From Geminisphaera colitermitum TAV2 (GTDB lineage: Bacteria > Verrucomicrobiota > Verrucomicrobiia > Opitutales > Opitutaceae), in contig NZ_ABEA03000004.1 in assembly GCF_000171235.2 (NCBI RefSeq), positions 45,527 through 109,526 of the forward strand: 64,000 bases of DNA, written 5' to 3'. The translations under genes and the position numbers were made by a program. Of this stretch, positions 26,477 to 34,911 are shown in pieces (the stretch's first letter is position 1; every line of letters starts with the position of its first letter). Below the pieces are notes generated by a model. That model saw only the letters and a list, made by a program, of their open reading frames with translations, did no database searches and had not been told where the DNA came from.

Positions 26477-27124
26477 TCATGTGTGAGGGGCCACCACTCG
26501 ATCTTTTCTCTCATCATCAAAAAAAGCGCAGGGGCGCGAAGTGATAGTTCCATCCGCATTCAGATAGGCAACTTGGGAGAAAATATTCTCTGGTGAACGA
26601 TCATCGCTACTTCCACCAAGGAGATCTTTTTTGCCGAGCATCGTCCAGAAGAGCCTGCCCCAAGGATATTCGCACGCAAACGTGTGAAGCCACTTTCCTC
26701 CTCCAGGAAGCCAGCCGCCAAAAAGTTTCTCCCATTCAAGGTCTCGATGGTCTTCAACCCAACTAGCAAATTTATCACTTTGATTGGTCCCTTTCCGACC
26801 GGTCTTTCCGCTGAGATCGAAGGGAAAGCAAACAACGTATTTCGTGAGCGTTTTGTGGACGGCTAGTGCGGTATCGAACGACTTTGTGAGTTGCTTGATG
26901 AGGTCGTCGAAATCGTAGACGTATTTTGACTGCCAGCCGGTCACCGTTCCGTCACTGTTGTGCGCCAGACATTCGACGCCGCCATCCCCTCCGGCACCGC
27001 GAAAGCGTTCGAACTTGGTTGCGCCTGGCACTTCGCGCCGTGCGAGCTGACATTACAGTTCTTCGAAACCATTCGTTTGTGCACCCTCGTGCGCGATAAT
27101 TCGTGTAAAGTCGATGTCTGCCAT
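26477..27124 (-). pseudogene. Decayed nuclease gene (Mrr/PD-(D/E)XK-like N-terminal domain of a defence-type protein)
   Basis: Reading from ATG 27124 gives MADIDFTRIIAHEGAQTNG then FEEL, a TAA at 27053-27055, and the same frame resumes CQLARREVPGATKFERFRG, followed by GAGGDGGVECLAHNSDG, VTGWQSKYVYDFDDLIKQL and LTKYVVCFPFDLSG. The D-x(n)-E-x-Q-x-K pattern (GGDGGVEC ... GWQSK) is that of PD-(D/E)XK nuclease domains at the N terminus of large bacterial NTPase/defence proteins. The remaining ~60 residues do not lead into an NTPase, so the gene is truncated as well as interrupted. The family call is from the motif and overall pattern only. Confidence 0.62.
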
Positions 27125-27292
27125 AACCGCTTAATGCATTTGGGAGATGGCACTTGGATACGCAACACTATGCGAAAGCCAGTGAACCGCACGCGCAATT
27201 GAGACGGACTTTACGGACCAGCTTGGGCCTTCATATCGGAGGTGCGACGCACGCCACATTCGCGGAACAAGGGAAGCCCCCGATGCCGCACG

Positions 27293-28828
27293 TCAACGCT
27301 TCGGTCCCTTCAATTCAGCCGAAGCAGCCATTTCCTCGGTCACAAAGCGTGCGAAATCGCTGATGTCGTGCCGCACGGAGGCATTTTCCAAGGCACTCAT
27401 GTAGGCGCGGCGCCGCTCCACGCGAATCACCGTCCAAGGATAACCGCCAGCGGCAAGCATCGTGTTCAGGATGAACCGTCCGATGCGGCCGTTGCCATCG
27501 GAATAAGGATGGATGTAAACGAAAAGAAAATGGCCGAGCACGGCCTGCACTCCCGGAGCCGGCTCTGCGGCGAGCATGTCGAACAACGTATCCAAAAGTT
27601 CAGGCACGGCCTCGTGGGGTGGCGGCACGTGTTCGGAGCCGCGGATGAAAACCGGACGGTTGCGATAGCCCGCGAGGGAATAGGCCGGGAGCAATCCCGC
27701 CTGCACCGAAGGGCTGAACAAGGCGCGATACCAGTTCGGCAGATCCCGGCTCACAACGGCAGGCGCGGGGCGTTCCGCCAGAATTTCCCGCACGCTTGTC
27801 ATGACCGTCTTGAACGCCTCGTGGTAGCCTTTTGCCGCCATCGCGTTCACCTGCTCCTGGGCCGCGCTGTCGGTCGCAAGATTCCATTCGCCACTCGCGA
27901 TGAGCGCGATCAACTCCGGGGTCACCTGATACCCTTCGATGGAAAGCGAATGGTAGGCATCATGGATGTAGATTTCGGCAACGCGGTCGAGATAGGCGTT
28001 CGCCTCCGGCCTGCCGGGTGCGGAGGGAAAAAGTTCATGTGCGACCGGACGCATTTGCTGCCAGAGTGCCTTTAGGCGGCCGACGTGGGGCGAGGCAAAA
28101 AGCAACCCCGGAGGCAATCGTGGCGGTGCCACAAACGGATCGTCGGCCTCGAACTCCAGACCGGCGGCAGTCAAATCAGCGGCGAGCCGGTCGGCCTGGT
28201 CCGCAAGACCGCAGTGTCGGAACGCGCCGACGAGCCGGCCGGCGGCCGCGAGCGAACCGGATTCGCTCAGCAGAACCCGGCTCAGGTCATCGGGACGGAC
28301 CAGACGCAGCGCGATTTCGGCGCTGGTGGGAGCATGACGAAAAAACGCCGGACTTACCCGCACCAAGGCCGTGGCAAGCGGCATAACCTGCACGCCCTGT
28401 CGCGACGCAGTTGTGGACGGGAGCCTTTTTTTGTCAGCGTAAATCAGCAACGAGGTGCGATTCGGTAGTTGCAGGGTCGAGGCGCCACCCTTGCTCGCGA
28501 TGACGATCAGTTGGGCAGGCGTTGGGGTATTGCCCGTCCAAAGATCGAGCGAATGTTCGGCGGACAGACTGTAGCCTGTGCCAAACCGGTGGCGCAGATA
28601 GGCGCTGACAAAACCCCAGAAATGCGCGTGCCAGAAGGTGGTGTCGCCCGGCTGGATCTGAGGTGTCGTCAAGGCATACCAGCCCTTGATAATCTCGACG
28701 AGAACCCCACGCTTGGTCAGCAGCAAGCGATCCCGCGGCAGGATGTCCGGGCCTCGGACGACTTCTCCTGTCGCCAGTTCTCGCACCCGTTGCAGAGCGG
28801 CAGCAAGCACTTGTTGAGGTTCAGGCAT
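27293..28828 (-). CDS. Fic-domain protein with N-terminal AbiEi-like winged-helix region
   Basis: A 511-residue protein. The Fic catalytic motif HPYSDGNGRIGR lies near residue 440 and is complete (His, Asp/Asn and Arg positions), so nucleotide transfer to a target protein (AMPylation or similar) is expected. SLSIEG near 292 fits the inhibitory S/T-x-x-x-E-G/N motif of class II Fic proteins, placed before the core. Residues 1-200 resemble the antitoxin-like winged helix plus AbiEi fold (VRGPDILPRDRLLLTKRGVLVEIIKGWYALT), suggesting a single-chain, self-regulating toxin-like protein that binds its own promoter. Three direct repeats lie directly upstream. Its location on a decayed mobile island beside a defence-gene relic fits a defence or addiction role, by inference. 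Confidence 0.85.
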   Translation of the reverse strand: MPEPQQVLAAALQRVRELATGEVVRGPDILPRDRLLLTKRGVLVEIIKGWYALTTPQIQPGDTTFWHAHFWGFVSAYLRHRFGTGYSLSAEHSLDLWTGNTPTPAQLIVIASKGGASTLQLPNRTSLLIYADKKRLPSTTASRQGVQVMPLATALVRVSPAFFRHAPTSAEIALRLVRPDDLSRVLLSESGSLAAAGRLVGAFRHCGLADQADRLAADLTAAGLEFEADDPFVAPPRLPPGLLFASPHVGRLKALWQQMRPVAHELFPSAPGRPEANAYLDRVAEIYIHDAYHSLSIEGYQVTPELIALIASGEWNLATDSAAQEQVNAMAAKGYHEAFKTVMTSVREILAERPAPAVVSRDLPNWYRALFSPSVQAGLLPAYSLAGYRNRPVFIRGSEHVPPPHEAVPELLDTLFDMLAAEPAPGVQAVLGHFLFVYIHPYSDGNGRIGRFILNTMLAAGGYPWTVIRVERRRAYMSALENASVRHDISDFARFVTEEMAASAELKGPKR

Positions 28829-28836
28829 GGCCTCGG

Positions 28837-28900
28837 AATCAACTATGTTTTACGCCGATAATCAACTATGTTTTATGTTAAAAAATTACTCTGTTTTATG
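28837..28900 (-). promoter_or_regulatory. Three direct repeats upstream of the Fic gene
   Basis: AATCAACTATGTTTTACG (28837), AATCAACTATGTTTTATG (28860) and a weaker AATTACTCTGTTTTATG (28884) follow each other at about 23-bp steps, two helical turns. They begin 8 bp upstream of the start codon and overlap the likely promoter. Such spacing fits co-operative binding by the winged-helix domain of the same gene. Confidence 0.65.
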
Positions 28901-29187
28901 TGATAAAAAAGTGTTATCCCTTTTTTCTTAATCTGGTTAACTCATTTTCCGTGACCACATCAGGCCATGTGGCCAATAAAAGAACGGCGGCTCAGAGGTG
29001 ACGCTCGAAAATCATCAATTTGCCACTTTCAAGCTGCCGAAACGGCAGGAGCCCTACGTGGCTCAAGTCCCTGGCAATATCGCCGCGTGGCCGGCCTAAG
29101 CGGCGGTCACCCTCAATCCGGCACGGCGTGGTCGGCCGCGGCAACAGGCCATCGTGCGGGATCCGGTAATGCATCCGCTCTGCATGA
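28901..29187. other. Spacer with no intact gene
   Basis: Holds the outer part of the Fic promoter region (A/T-rich to about 28945) and then sequence without convincing coding signal, probably remains of the transposase gene whose C-terminal part follows at 29188. Confidence 0.4.
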
Positions 29188-29515
29188 TTGGGTGGCGGGA
29201 CAAACTTTCTCCAGAAACCGAAGCGGCTAGCGCACCAGCGCTGGGCCATCGAACAGGGCTATCAACAATCAAAGGAAGAACCCGGGGTCGACCACTTCGA
29301 GGGCTGTTCCTGGCGGGGGCTGCGCCATCATCTCACGCTGTGCTTCCCCGCGTTCTGTTTGCTGACCAAACTGCGGTCGTCAAAAGAAACGACCCTCGCT
29401 GCCTGAAGTCCGCCGCTGGCTCATGGAGGCGCTGGCCCTTTGCACCTGCCCGCACTGTCAGACCCGCTTTACACGCCTCCGGGATCATCCTCGATACATC
29501 GTAGCCTTTACTTAA
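29188..29515 (+). pseudogene. IS701-type transposase remnant, frameshifted
   Basis: LAHQRWAIEQGYQQSKEEPG, then FEGCSWRGLRHHLTLCFPAF, is the C-terminal catalytic-Glu region of an IS701-family transposase. About 29382 the frame shifts and continues PSLPEVRRWLMEALALCTCPHCQTRF to TAA at 29513. The first two thirds of the gene are missing. Confidence 0.7.
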
Positions 29516-29525
29516 CGGAGTAGTG

Positions 29526-31529
29526 CTAGAGGCGGTTCGTCGTGGAGGACTGCGCTTCACTTTCTTTCGATTCGTCGAGGTTGCGCCCATCGACGACGAT
29601 GCCGTTGTCGAGTGGGTTGGTTTTTTCCATGCGCAAGCGGCGGAACAAAGTCTTGATGTCACGCACCCCGCCCCAAGTGAACCAGATGCCGGTAACAACG
29701 GTAAGCACGATGGGAATTCCAACTCCTGCCACATGCCAGAATTTCGACCACACGGCTTCGGGCCACGGCGCGACAACGTTCCAAATCACGCCCGCGATAA
29801 AAACACCAAACCAGCCCAGCGTCCATGTGCACAAGCCGCCTGCGATCCAACGATCCCCACGCGTAAACTCGCCTCCGATGCCAGCAATGCGTTGCAGCAA
29901 ACGCTTCGGTTTGATCTTTGGTTCCAGCACCGGCACGGGCATGTCCCCCCCCCCCTCGGGTATCGCATACGCGCCACGATGCAACATGCGGTCCAGATTG
30001 TAGGCCTCGCGACACGTCAACCACGACACCACCACGTAAACCGCAATCGCGATCAAGGTTGAGAAAAACGAAATCTGCATCCCGTTGAGCGGAAAACCGG
30101 TCACGATTTGGCGCGTCATAATGCCCCCCGCCGAAAGCAAGGAACCGGTCAGCATCGCCGACCACGCGCCTGCAGTCGTCCCGCGTTTCCAATAAAGCCC
30201 GCCGATGATCACGGCACCGGCGCCGCCAACATAAATCGCCATCGTGACCTGAAACCACATGACAATGTATTCCGTTTGTCGGAACAAACAGCCGAACAGG
30301 AACGCGAACACCGCCACGCCCGCCATGCCCATGCGCAACAGGCGGATGTGCTCGCGCGGAGTTGGAGCGCGCTTGCGCAAGGGCACGATCACATCCTGCA
30401 CCAGAATGCCGCCCCACGAATGCAAATGCGTTGAGTCGCCACCGAAGGCGCCGAGCAACAGAACCGCGCAAAACATGCCCTTGATGCCGATGGGCAACAG
30501 ATAGGAAAGCGCGACGGGCACGCGCATTTGCCCGCGAATCTGCGGGTCATTGATTTGTTCAATCGCCTCGTGCGCAGGCGCGGAGACGGATGCAAAGTTG
30601 GGATGCGCAAGAAAGGTCAGTGCGCAAATGGCCAGCAGTGTGACAACAGAGCCTTTGCCCAATTCCCGCCACTTTCCCAAAATGCTTCCCATGCGAGATT
30701 CGTGCGGCGTCAGTGACGCGGAATTGTAGGCGCTCGTGTTTTGCCACGCCATCGTTCCGTAAACCGCCACGAAGGCCCCCATCAGCGCATACCAGAGGTT
30801 GAAATCCTGGATTTTCATCGCGTCGAACGGATTGAGCATCGAGAAGCCCGGAGTGCGATTTCCCAGCACCGTTTCGATTTCTCCCCAGCTAAACATGGAT
30901 ATGAGCGCGAGCACGATGATCAGATAAAACAACTGCGAGATGATCCCCTCCACGCAATCGGTGATCATCATTGTGATCAGTCCGCCGAGGAGCGTAAGCG
31001 CGAGGCTGATGGACAAAAATCCACCCATCAGGAGCATGAAGGTTGGTATCTGAAAACCGACTACGGAAACGGTTTCAGGCAAATGGAGAAAGTGAACAAA
31101 GAAGCGTGTGCCCACCGCCGGGATGATGCCGAAGTTCATGATGCCGGCGAAAAAGCCGAGCATGCCTGCGAACAGGCGAAATTTGCGGCTGTAACGGAGT
31201 TCGAAAAACTGCGCCAGCGTCATGGCGCGGGTTTGCCGGAAGCGGTAGGTGACGAATCCGCTCAAGGCCACGATGATGCCCACCGGGGTCACTACTTTGC
31301 TCCACCAAGTCCATGTGAAGCCTGCGCGCGAAATGATTTCAAATGCCGCAACAAACACCACTGCCCCCGCCTGCATTTCCCCCTTGGCAACAGCAAGCAG
31401 GTAACGTCCCGCAAGTCGTCCGCCCGACATAAAATCGGCCACGCTTTTCATGAAGCGGTGCGCATAAATGCCAATGCCAAGAACAAAAAGTATCGGAACA
31501 ATAAGTAGAATCCAGTCGAGAAGATGCAT
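29526..31529 (-). CDS. Sodium:solute symporter (SSS family)
   Basis: A 667-residue membrane protein with about 13-15 helices. Helix 1 is LLDWILLIVPILFVLGIGIYA. SSS signatures are RLAGRYLLAVAKGEMQAGAVVF, LAQFFELRYSRKFRLFAG and AFGGDSTHLHSWGGILVQDVIVPL. It is the last gene of a minus-strand carbohydrate locus and probably imports a sugar or uronate released by the secreted enzymes upstream, driven by sodium. A cytoplasmic loop near residue 527 reads IPEGGGDMPVP, encoded over a run of eleven G (29945-29955 on the plus strand as C). A one-base slip there would truncate the last helices. Confidence 0.9.
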   Translation of the reverse strand: MHLLDWILLIVPILFVLGIGIYAHRFMKSVADFMSGGRLAGRYLLAVAKGEMQAGAVVFVAAFEIISRAGFTWTWWSKVVTPVGIIVALSGFVTYRFRQTRAMTLAQFFELRYSRKFRLFAGMLGFFAGIMNFGIIPAVGTRFFVHFLHLPETVSVVGFQIPTFMLLMGGFLSISLALTLLGGLITMMITDCVEGIISQLFYLIIVLALISMFSWGEIETVLGNRTPGFSMLNPFDAMKIQDFNLWYALMGAFVAVYGTMAWQNTSAYNSASLTPHESRMGSILGKWRELGKGSVVTLLAICALTFLAHPNFASVSAPAHEAIEQINDPQIRGQMRVPVALSYLLPIGIKGMFCAVLLLGAFGGDSTHLHSWGGILVQDVIVPLRKRAPTPREHIRLLRMGMAGVAVFAFLFGCLFRQTEYIVMWFQVTMAIYVGGAGAVIIGGLYWKRGTTAGAWSAMLTGSLLSAGGIMTRQIVTGFPLNGMQISFFSTLIAIAVYVVVSWLTCREAYNLDRMLHRGAYAIPEGGGDMPVPVLEPKIKPKRLLQRIAGIGGEFTRGDRWIAGGLCTWTLGWFGVFIAGVIWNVVAPWPEAVWSKFWHVAGVGIPIVLTVVTGIWFTWGGVRDIKTLFRRLRMEKTNPLDNGIVVDGRNLDESKESEAQSSTTNRL
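29945..29955. repeat. Homopolymer C11 inside the SSS symporter gene
   Basis: Eleven C on the plus strand, encoding the three Gly of PEGGGDMP in a cytoplasmic loop. In frame as given. Length change would alter the C-terminal 140 residues. Confidence 0.8.
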
Positions 31530-31679
31530 GATATAGAGCCAGCGCTCAGTAGCTGGTAGTTAATAGTCAGTGGTTGATCGTTGGTGTTAGGTGGTCAGTA
31601 TTCAGTGAAATCAGTGTATTTAACGGTAGGGAGGCCTCCGCTGTGCATGGTATAAGAATGCAATACTCATTGCGCCATC

Positions 31680-31761
31680 GTAGGGGCTTCGCTTGCGAAG
31701 CCCGCGAATTTATAATTGTGCTTCGCTTGGCAGACGTGGGCGTCGCAAGCGACGCCCCTAC
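31680..31761. repeat. REP-pair element, family 3 (TAGGGGC type)
   Basis: GTAGGGGCTTCGCTTGCGAAGC (first 22 nt from 31680) and its mate ending CAAGCGACGCCCCTAC at 31761. Each arm is itself a hairpin (GCTTCGC-TT-GCGAAGC; GTCGC-AA-GCGAC) and the outer ends pair. It lies in the 522-bp gene-free gap upstream of the symporter. Confidence 0.7.
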
Positions 31762-31764
31762 AGC

Positions 31765-31779
31765 GGGGGGGGGGGGGGG
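31765..31779. repeat. Homopolymer G15, intergenic
   Basis: Fifteen G directly after the family 3 repeat, in the gap between the PEP-CTERM gene and the symporter gene. Confidence 0.8.
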
Positions 31780-31821
31780 AGGGCAATTAGAGCATTTTTA
31801 GTTGAGATGTAGTCGTTGCCT

Positions 31822-31940
31822 TATCTGGTAGGGAGGCCTCTCCGAGGCCTCCGCCGTGCGTAGCATGAGAGAGGATATGAACCCCAAAGGTGTTTGGAGG
31901 CGTGGTTTCGGAGGCCTCGGAGAGGCCTCCCTACCAGATA
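31822..31940. repeat. REP-pair element, family 2 (GGTAGGGAGGCCTC type)
   Basis: Left arm TATCTGGTAGGGAGGCCTCT (31822 on) and right arm ending GAGGCCTCCCTACCAGATA (31940) are inverse copies of at least 30 bp around a 57-bp centre. Half of the same repeat occurs at 31625-31640, and a second full copy lies at 41021-41123. Confidence 0.82.
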
Positions 31941-32051
31941 GGAATGGCTATGTTCTTTTGGAATGCTCTATTATATTATGCCATTATCATACAGCGGCAC
32001 GGAAAAATTTATCCGCGTCATATATCTCTGTGTGAGTAAAATGAAGCGGTG

Positions 32052-32834
32052 TTATTTGCGACGGATATTGCTGCGACGCAGCCAGAGCATGAAAGCCAGC
32101 AAGCTGCCGCCAATCAAGAGCGCCGTAGTCGCAGGCTCCGGCACATTGGGGGTCGGGATTTCGGTGACTGTCCCATTTAGTGTCATATTATCGAGGCGCC
32201 AGAATGCGTTATTCACACCGCCTGAACCATATCCATAAATGCGAAAGGTAATCGCTGTCAGGCTCTGATATTTGGGAGCCGAAAGATCAACGGTGTATGT
32301 CTCATACGCATATGTTGTGCCGGAGCTTGCCTTCAGAACAGCTACTGTGGCGATGCTTTCAGATGTTTCAGGATTTCCTCCAGTTAAGGCCAAGCTCGTA
32401 TTAAAGGCAGCGTCACCAACGTTTGTGCGGACTTGTGTAGAAGTAGACCGGTCAGTTGTTGTACTTTGATTACTGCCACCGACATAGAGCGAAAGCGATG
32501 TGAGGTTGAGCATGTAACCAGAGGCGGCTTCGATGGTAAAGGTCATGTATTTGGCATCATTGAAAGATGGTCCAGAATTGTCACCTCGGATGAATGCAGT
32601 GTTTGCACTGCCGCCAAAGCCATAAGTGCCTGTTACTCCGGACCAACTGGCAACTCCATTGGCAATATTTGTGGCTTTGGAGGTCGGCGAAAATGTAATA
32701 GCTGAATCGTTGTTGGGGAGGTCAAAATCATAGAATGCTAATACATCGGCGTGGACGGCTGAGGATACAAGCAGGCTTGCGGCGGCGATTATAGTAAGGA
32801 ACCGGGTGCAGGTTGTTGTTATTTTGGTTTTCAT
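32052..32834 (-). CDS. PEP-CTERM sorting-domain protein
   Basis: A 260-residue exported protein. The signal peptide is residues 1-29 (MKTKITTTCTRFLTIIAAAS then LLVSSAVHA). The body is a beta-rich Ser/Thr domain (DVLAFYDFDLPNNDSAITFS...), as in many verrucomicrobial surface proteins. The C-terminal tripartite signal is VPEPATTALLIGGSLLAFML with a terminal Arg/Lys cluster (WLRRSNIRRK), recognised by an exosortase system. It sits downstream of two secreted hydrolase-like genes in the same orientation. A role in surface attachment or glycan binding is an inference. Confidence 0.88.
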   Translation of the reverse strand: MKTKITTTCTRFLTIIAAASLLVSSAVHADVLAFYDFDLPNNDSAITFSPTSKATNIANGVASWSGVTGTYGFGGSANTAFIRGDNSGPSFNDAKYMTFTIEAASGYMLNLTSLSLYVGGSNQSTTTDRSTSTQVRTNVGDAAFNTSLALTGGNPETSESIATVAVLKASSGTTYAYETYTVDLSAPKYQSLTAITFRIYGYGSGGVNNAFWRLDNMTLNGTVTEIPTPNVPEPATTALLIGGSLLAFMLWLRRSNIRRK

Positions 32835-32871
32835 GATGTTGTAGTGTTTAGACGTGATTATGGTTTTTGGT

Positions 32872-34911
32872 TTATTTGGTGGGTGTTGCTTGTTGCGGGC
32901 CCGTCAGTCGGAACAAACGCACGGCAAACGGGGTGAAATTTTGTGGGTTGCGAGCATCGCTTGCGGACAATTCCTCGCCGCTAATCAAATCGGTGGCGCG
33001 GTAGTTACTGTTGCTCCAAGGCATGGGCGCGGATGTGGCTTTCGCGCTGTTGTTCACAATGGCCACCAAATGGCCTTCGGGCGTTTCAGCCGAACGCACT
33101 TCCAAGCGGGCATAAGGGACATCATAGAGCGCTCTGCTCGCAGGATGCTTGTATTTCGAATGGGCGACTTGTCCGAGTTTTTGATACTCGGGACGCATGA
33201 TGGGCGAGGCCTTGAAGGCGGTCTCCAAGCGGCCCAGTTTGACGATTTTGCCGCGCGCAGTCATGGCCTTTACGATGTCAGACGGGAGCGGGAGGCGGTA
33301 AGAATCGAGGGTCGGAACAGCATCGACAAAAATCAGCCGGACGTCAGCGGGCAACGCGGTCAGGGCGCGGGCAGTGGCGGGTTTGAGTAGTGGACTACAC
33401 ACTACAAGGGTTCCCTTTTTGAGCGCGGAAAGGTCGTTCTCGATGTAGTAACGCCAGGGGTTTCCGGTCATGGACATGCGGGCGTAAACTTCGGCGAGCG
33501 GGTTGCCGTCGGAGTGAAAACCCATTTTGCGACGCATGATGTCGCGCACGTCGTTGAGATTGAGTTTGGCGGTGTCGAAATTTTCGTCGGTGCCAGCACC
33601 GTAAAGGTCCCCGAGTTCCTGGCTGGAGAACCAGTTTTCCTCGGTCAAGAGGACCTTGAGATCGGCGTTTTGGTAGGCGCGGGCGAGGGCGCGGAAATAC
33701 TGCTGCGTTTTTTCGAGGTCGCGAAGGACGCCGGGGGTTTGCGCGTGGTTGGCAAGGACGTCGGGTTTGGTTTTCCAGCGGTCGTATTGGAAACTGGCGG
33801 TCCAGTATTCGCCGAGGAGGGCGCTGGCGAGGTAGCGGTAACGGGAGATTTCAGGCGAACCGCGGAGCTTGTAGGTGTCGTGGTAGAGGTGGAGTTCGGA
33901 GTTGAAAATGGGGAGCGGTGTGGTGTCGGCGGCGGCTTTGATGGCCCAGAGCGGGAAGAGGGCTTCGACGTCGTCCCAGCCCGCCGTGGTGATTTGCTTG
34001 CATTCGCGCCAGGTGAAGGGATCAGGGCGGCTGTGCTTGGAATTGTAATACACTTTGTCACCGAGGACGGGTTTGAAGCCGTCGCGAATGAGCGTGTCGA
34101 AGATGATGGCGAAGTGCTTGCGGGCGATGTGACGTATGTCGAACCAGCCGCCGGAATCGGGAGCTGGAATGTCAAGGGTCTCAAAGTTGGCAAAGCGGGT
34201 TTTCCAGTTGCGGTTGAGGGCGGCGATGTCGTTGCCGTACTGGGTGGCGAGTTCTTTGCAGATGATTTTTTTCCAGAATACGGAGGGCGTTTCTGCGGCA
34301 GGAATGACGCTTGTTTTCGCGGCGTGGGCTTTGGCGCTGTTGATTTCTTCCGCCATCAGATGGGTGTCTTCGCCGATGGTTTTTTTGGCGGTTTCCGACT
34401 TGGGATCGGGCCATCGGGAGAGGAAGAGCGAGGTGCCAATGTGTGGGCTTGTTTCGTTGCCAAGGATGACGCCGCGAACGCTTGGGTGGCCTTGTATTTT
34501 TTCGGCCCACTTGCGGGCGCGTTGCACGTTGGTTTCAAGCCAAAGCGCCGGGTTTTCGGCGTAGCGGTCGAAGATCATTTTGGGTTCCCAGCCGTAGTGG
34601 AGTATGACCATCAGGGGCAGGCCATTGGCGTCGGCCCAATCGAAAACAGGCGTCGCGAGCGGGTGGCCGGGCACTTGGAACCAGGCAAGGGCCATCTGGT
34701 AGCCCTGACGTTTGATGTCGGCCATTTTTGCGATGACCTCTTCTTCAACACCGGGCACGGGGGCGGTCTTCCATCCGGGTTTTCCGCTGATGTTGAAGAC
34801 GGCTCCGTGCCACAGGGGCACGTCCAGATCGGAGGCGCGCAGGGTGGCAGTAGCCGTGCCTGCGCACAGGAGTGTGATGAGAATGGTGAGGGTCCGGGTG
34901 GTTCTACTCAT
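32872..34911 (-). CDS. Secreted glycoside hydrolase of the beta-galactosidase-like (GH-A) type
   Basis: A 679-residue protein. Signal peptide residues 1-27 (MSRTTRTLTILITLLCAGTATATLRA). A TIM-barrel follows with ALAWFQVPGHP, a likely acid/base Glu in GVILGNETSPHIG and a likely nucleophile Glu in PIFNSELHLYHDTYK, the pattern of clan GH-A enzymes such as GH42 and relatives. A Rossmann-like domain (VVCSPLLKPATARAL...) and a C-terminal beta domain (YARLEVRSAETPEGHLVAIV) complete it. The ATG at 34911 overlaps the stop of the upstream gene (ATGA), so translation is coupled. The exact GH family cannot be fixed by eye. Confidence 0.72.
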   Translation of the reverse strand: MSRTTRTLTILITLLCAGTATATLRASDLDVPLWHGAVFNISGKPGWKTAPVPGVEEEVIAKMADIKRQGYQMALAWFQVPGHPLATPVFDWADANGLPLMVILHYGWEPKMIFDRYAENPALWLETNVQRARKWAEKIQGHPSVRGVILGNETSPHIGTSLFLSRWPDPKSETAKKTIGEDTHLMAEEINSAKAHAAKTSVIPAAETPSVFWKKIICKELATQYGNDIAALNRNWKTRFANFETLDIPAPDSGGWFDIRHIARKHFAIIFDTLIRDGFKPVLGDKVYYNSKHSRPDPFTWRECKQITTAGWDDVEALFPLWAIKAAADTTPLPIFNSELHLYHDTYKLRGSPEISRYRYLASALLGEYWTASFQYDRWKTKPDVLANHAQTPGVLRDLEKTQQYFRALARAYQNADLKVLLTEENWFSSQELGDLYGAGTDENFDTAKLNLNDVRDIMRRKMGFHSDGNPLAEVYARMSMTGNPWRYYIENDLSALKKGTLVVCSPLLKPATARALTALPADVRLIFVDAVPTLDSYRLPLPSDIVKAMTARGKIVKLGRLETAFKASPIMRPEYQKLGQVAHSKYKHPASRALYDVPYARLEVRSAETPEGHLVAIVNNSAKATSAPMPWSNSNYRATDLISGEELSASDARNPQNFTPFAVRLFRLTGPQQATPTK

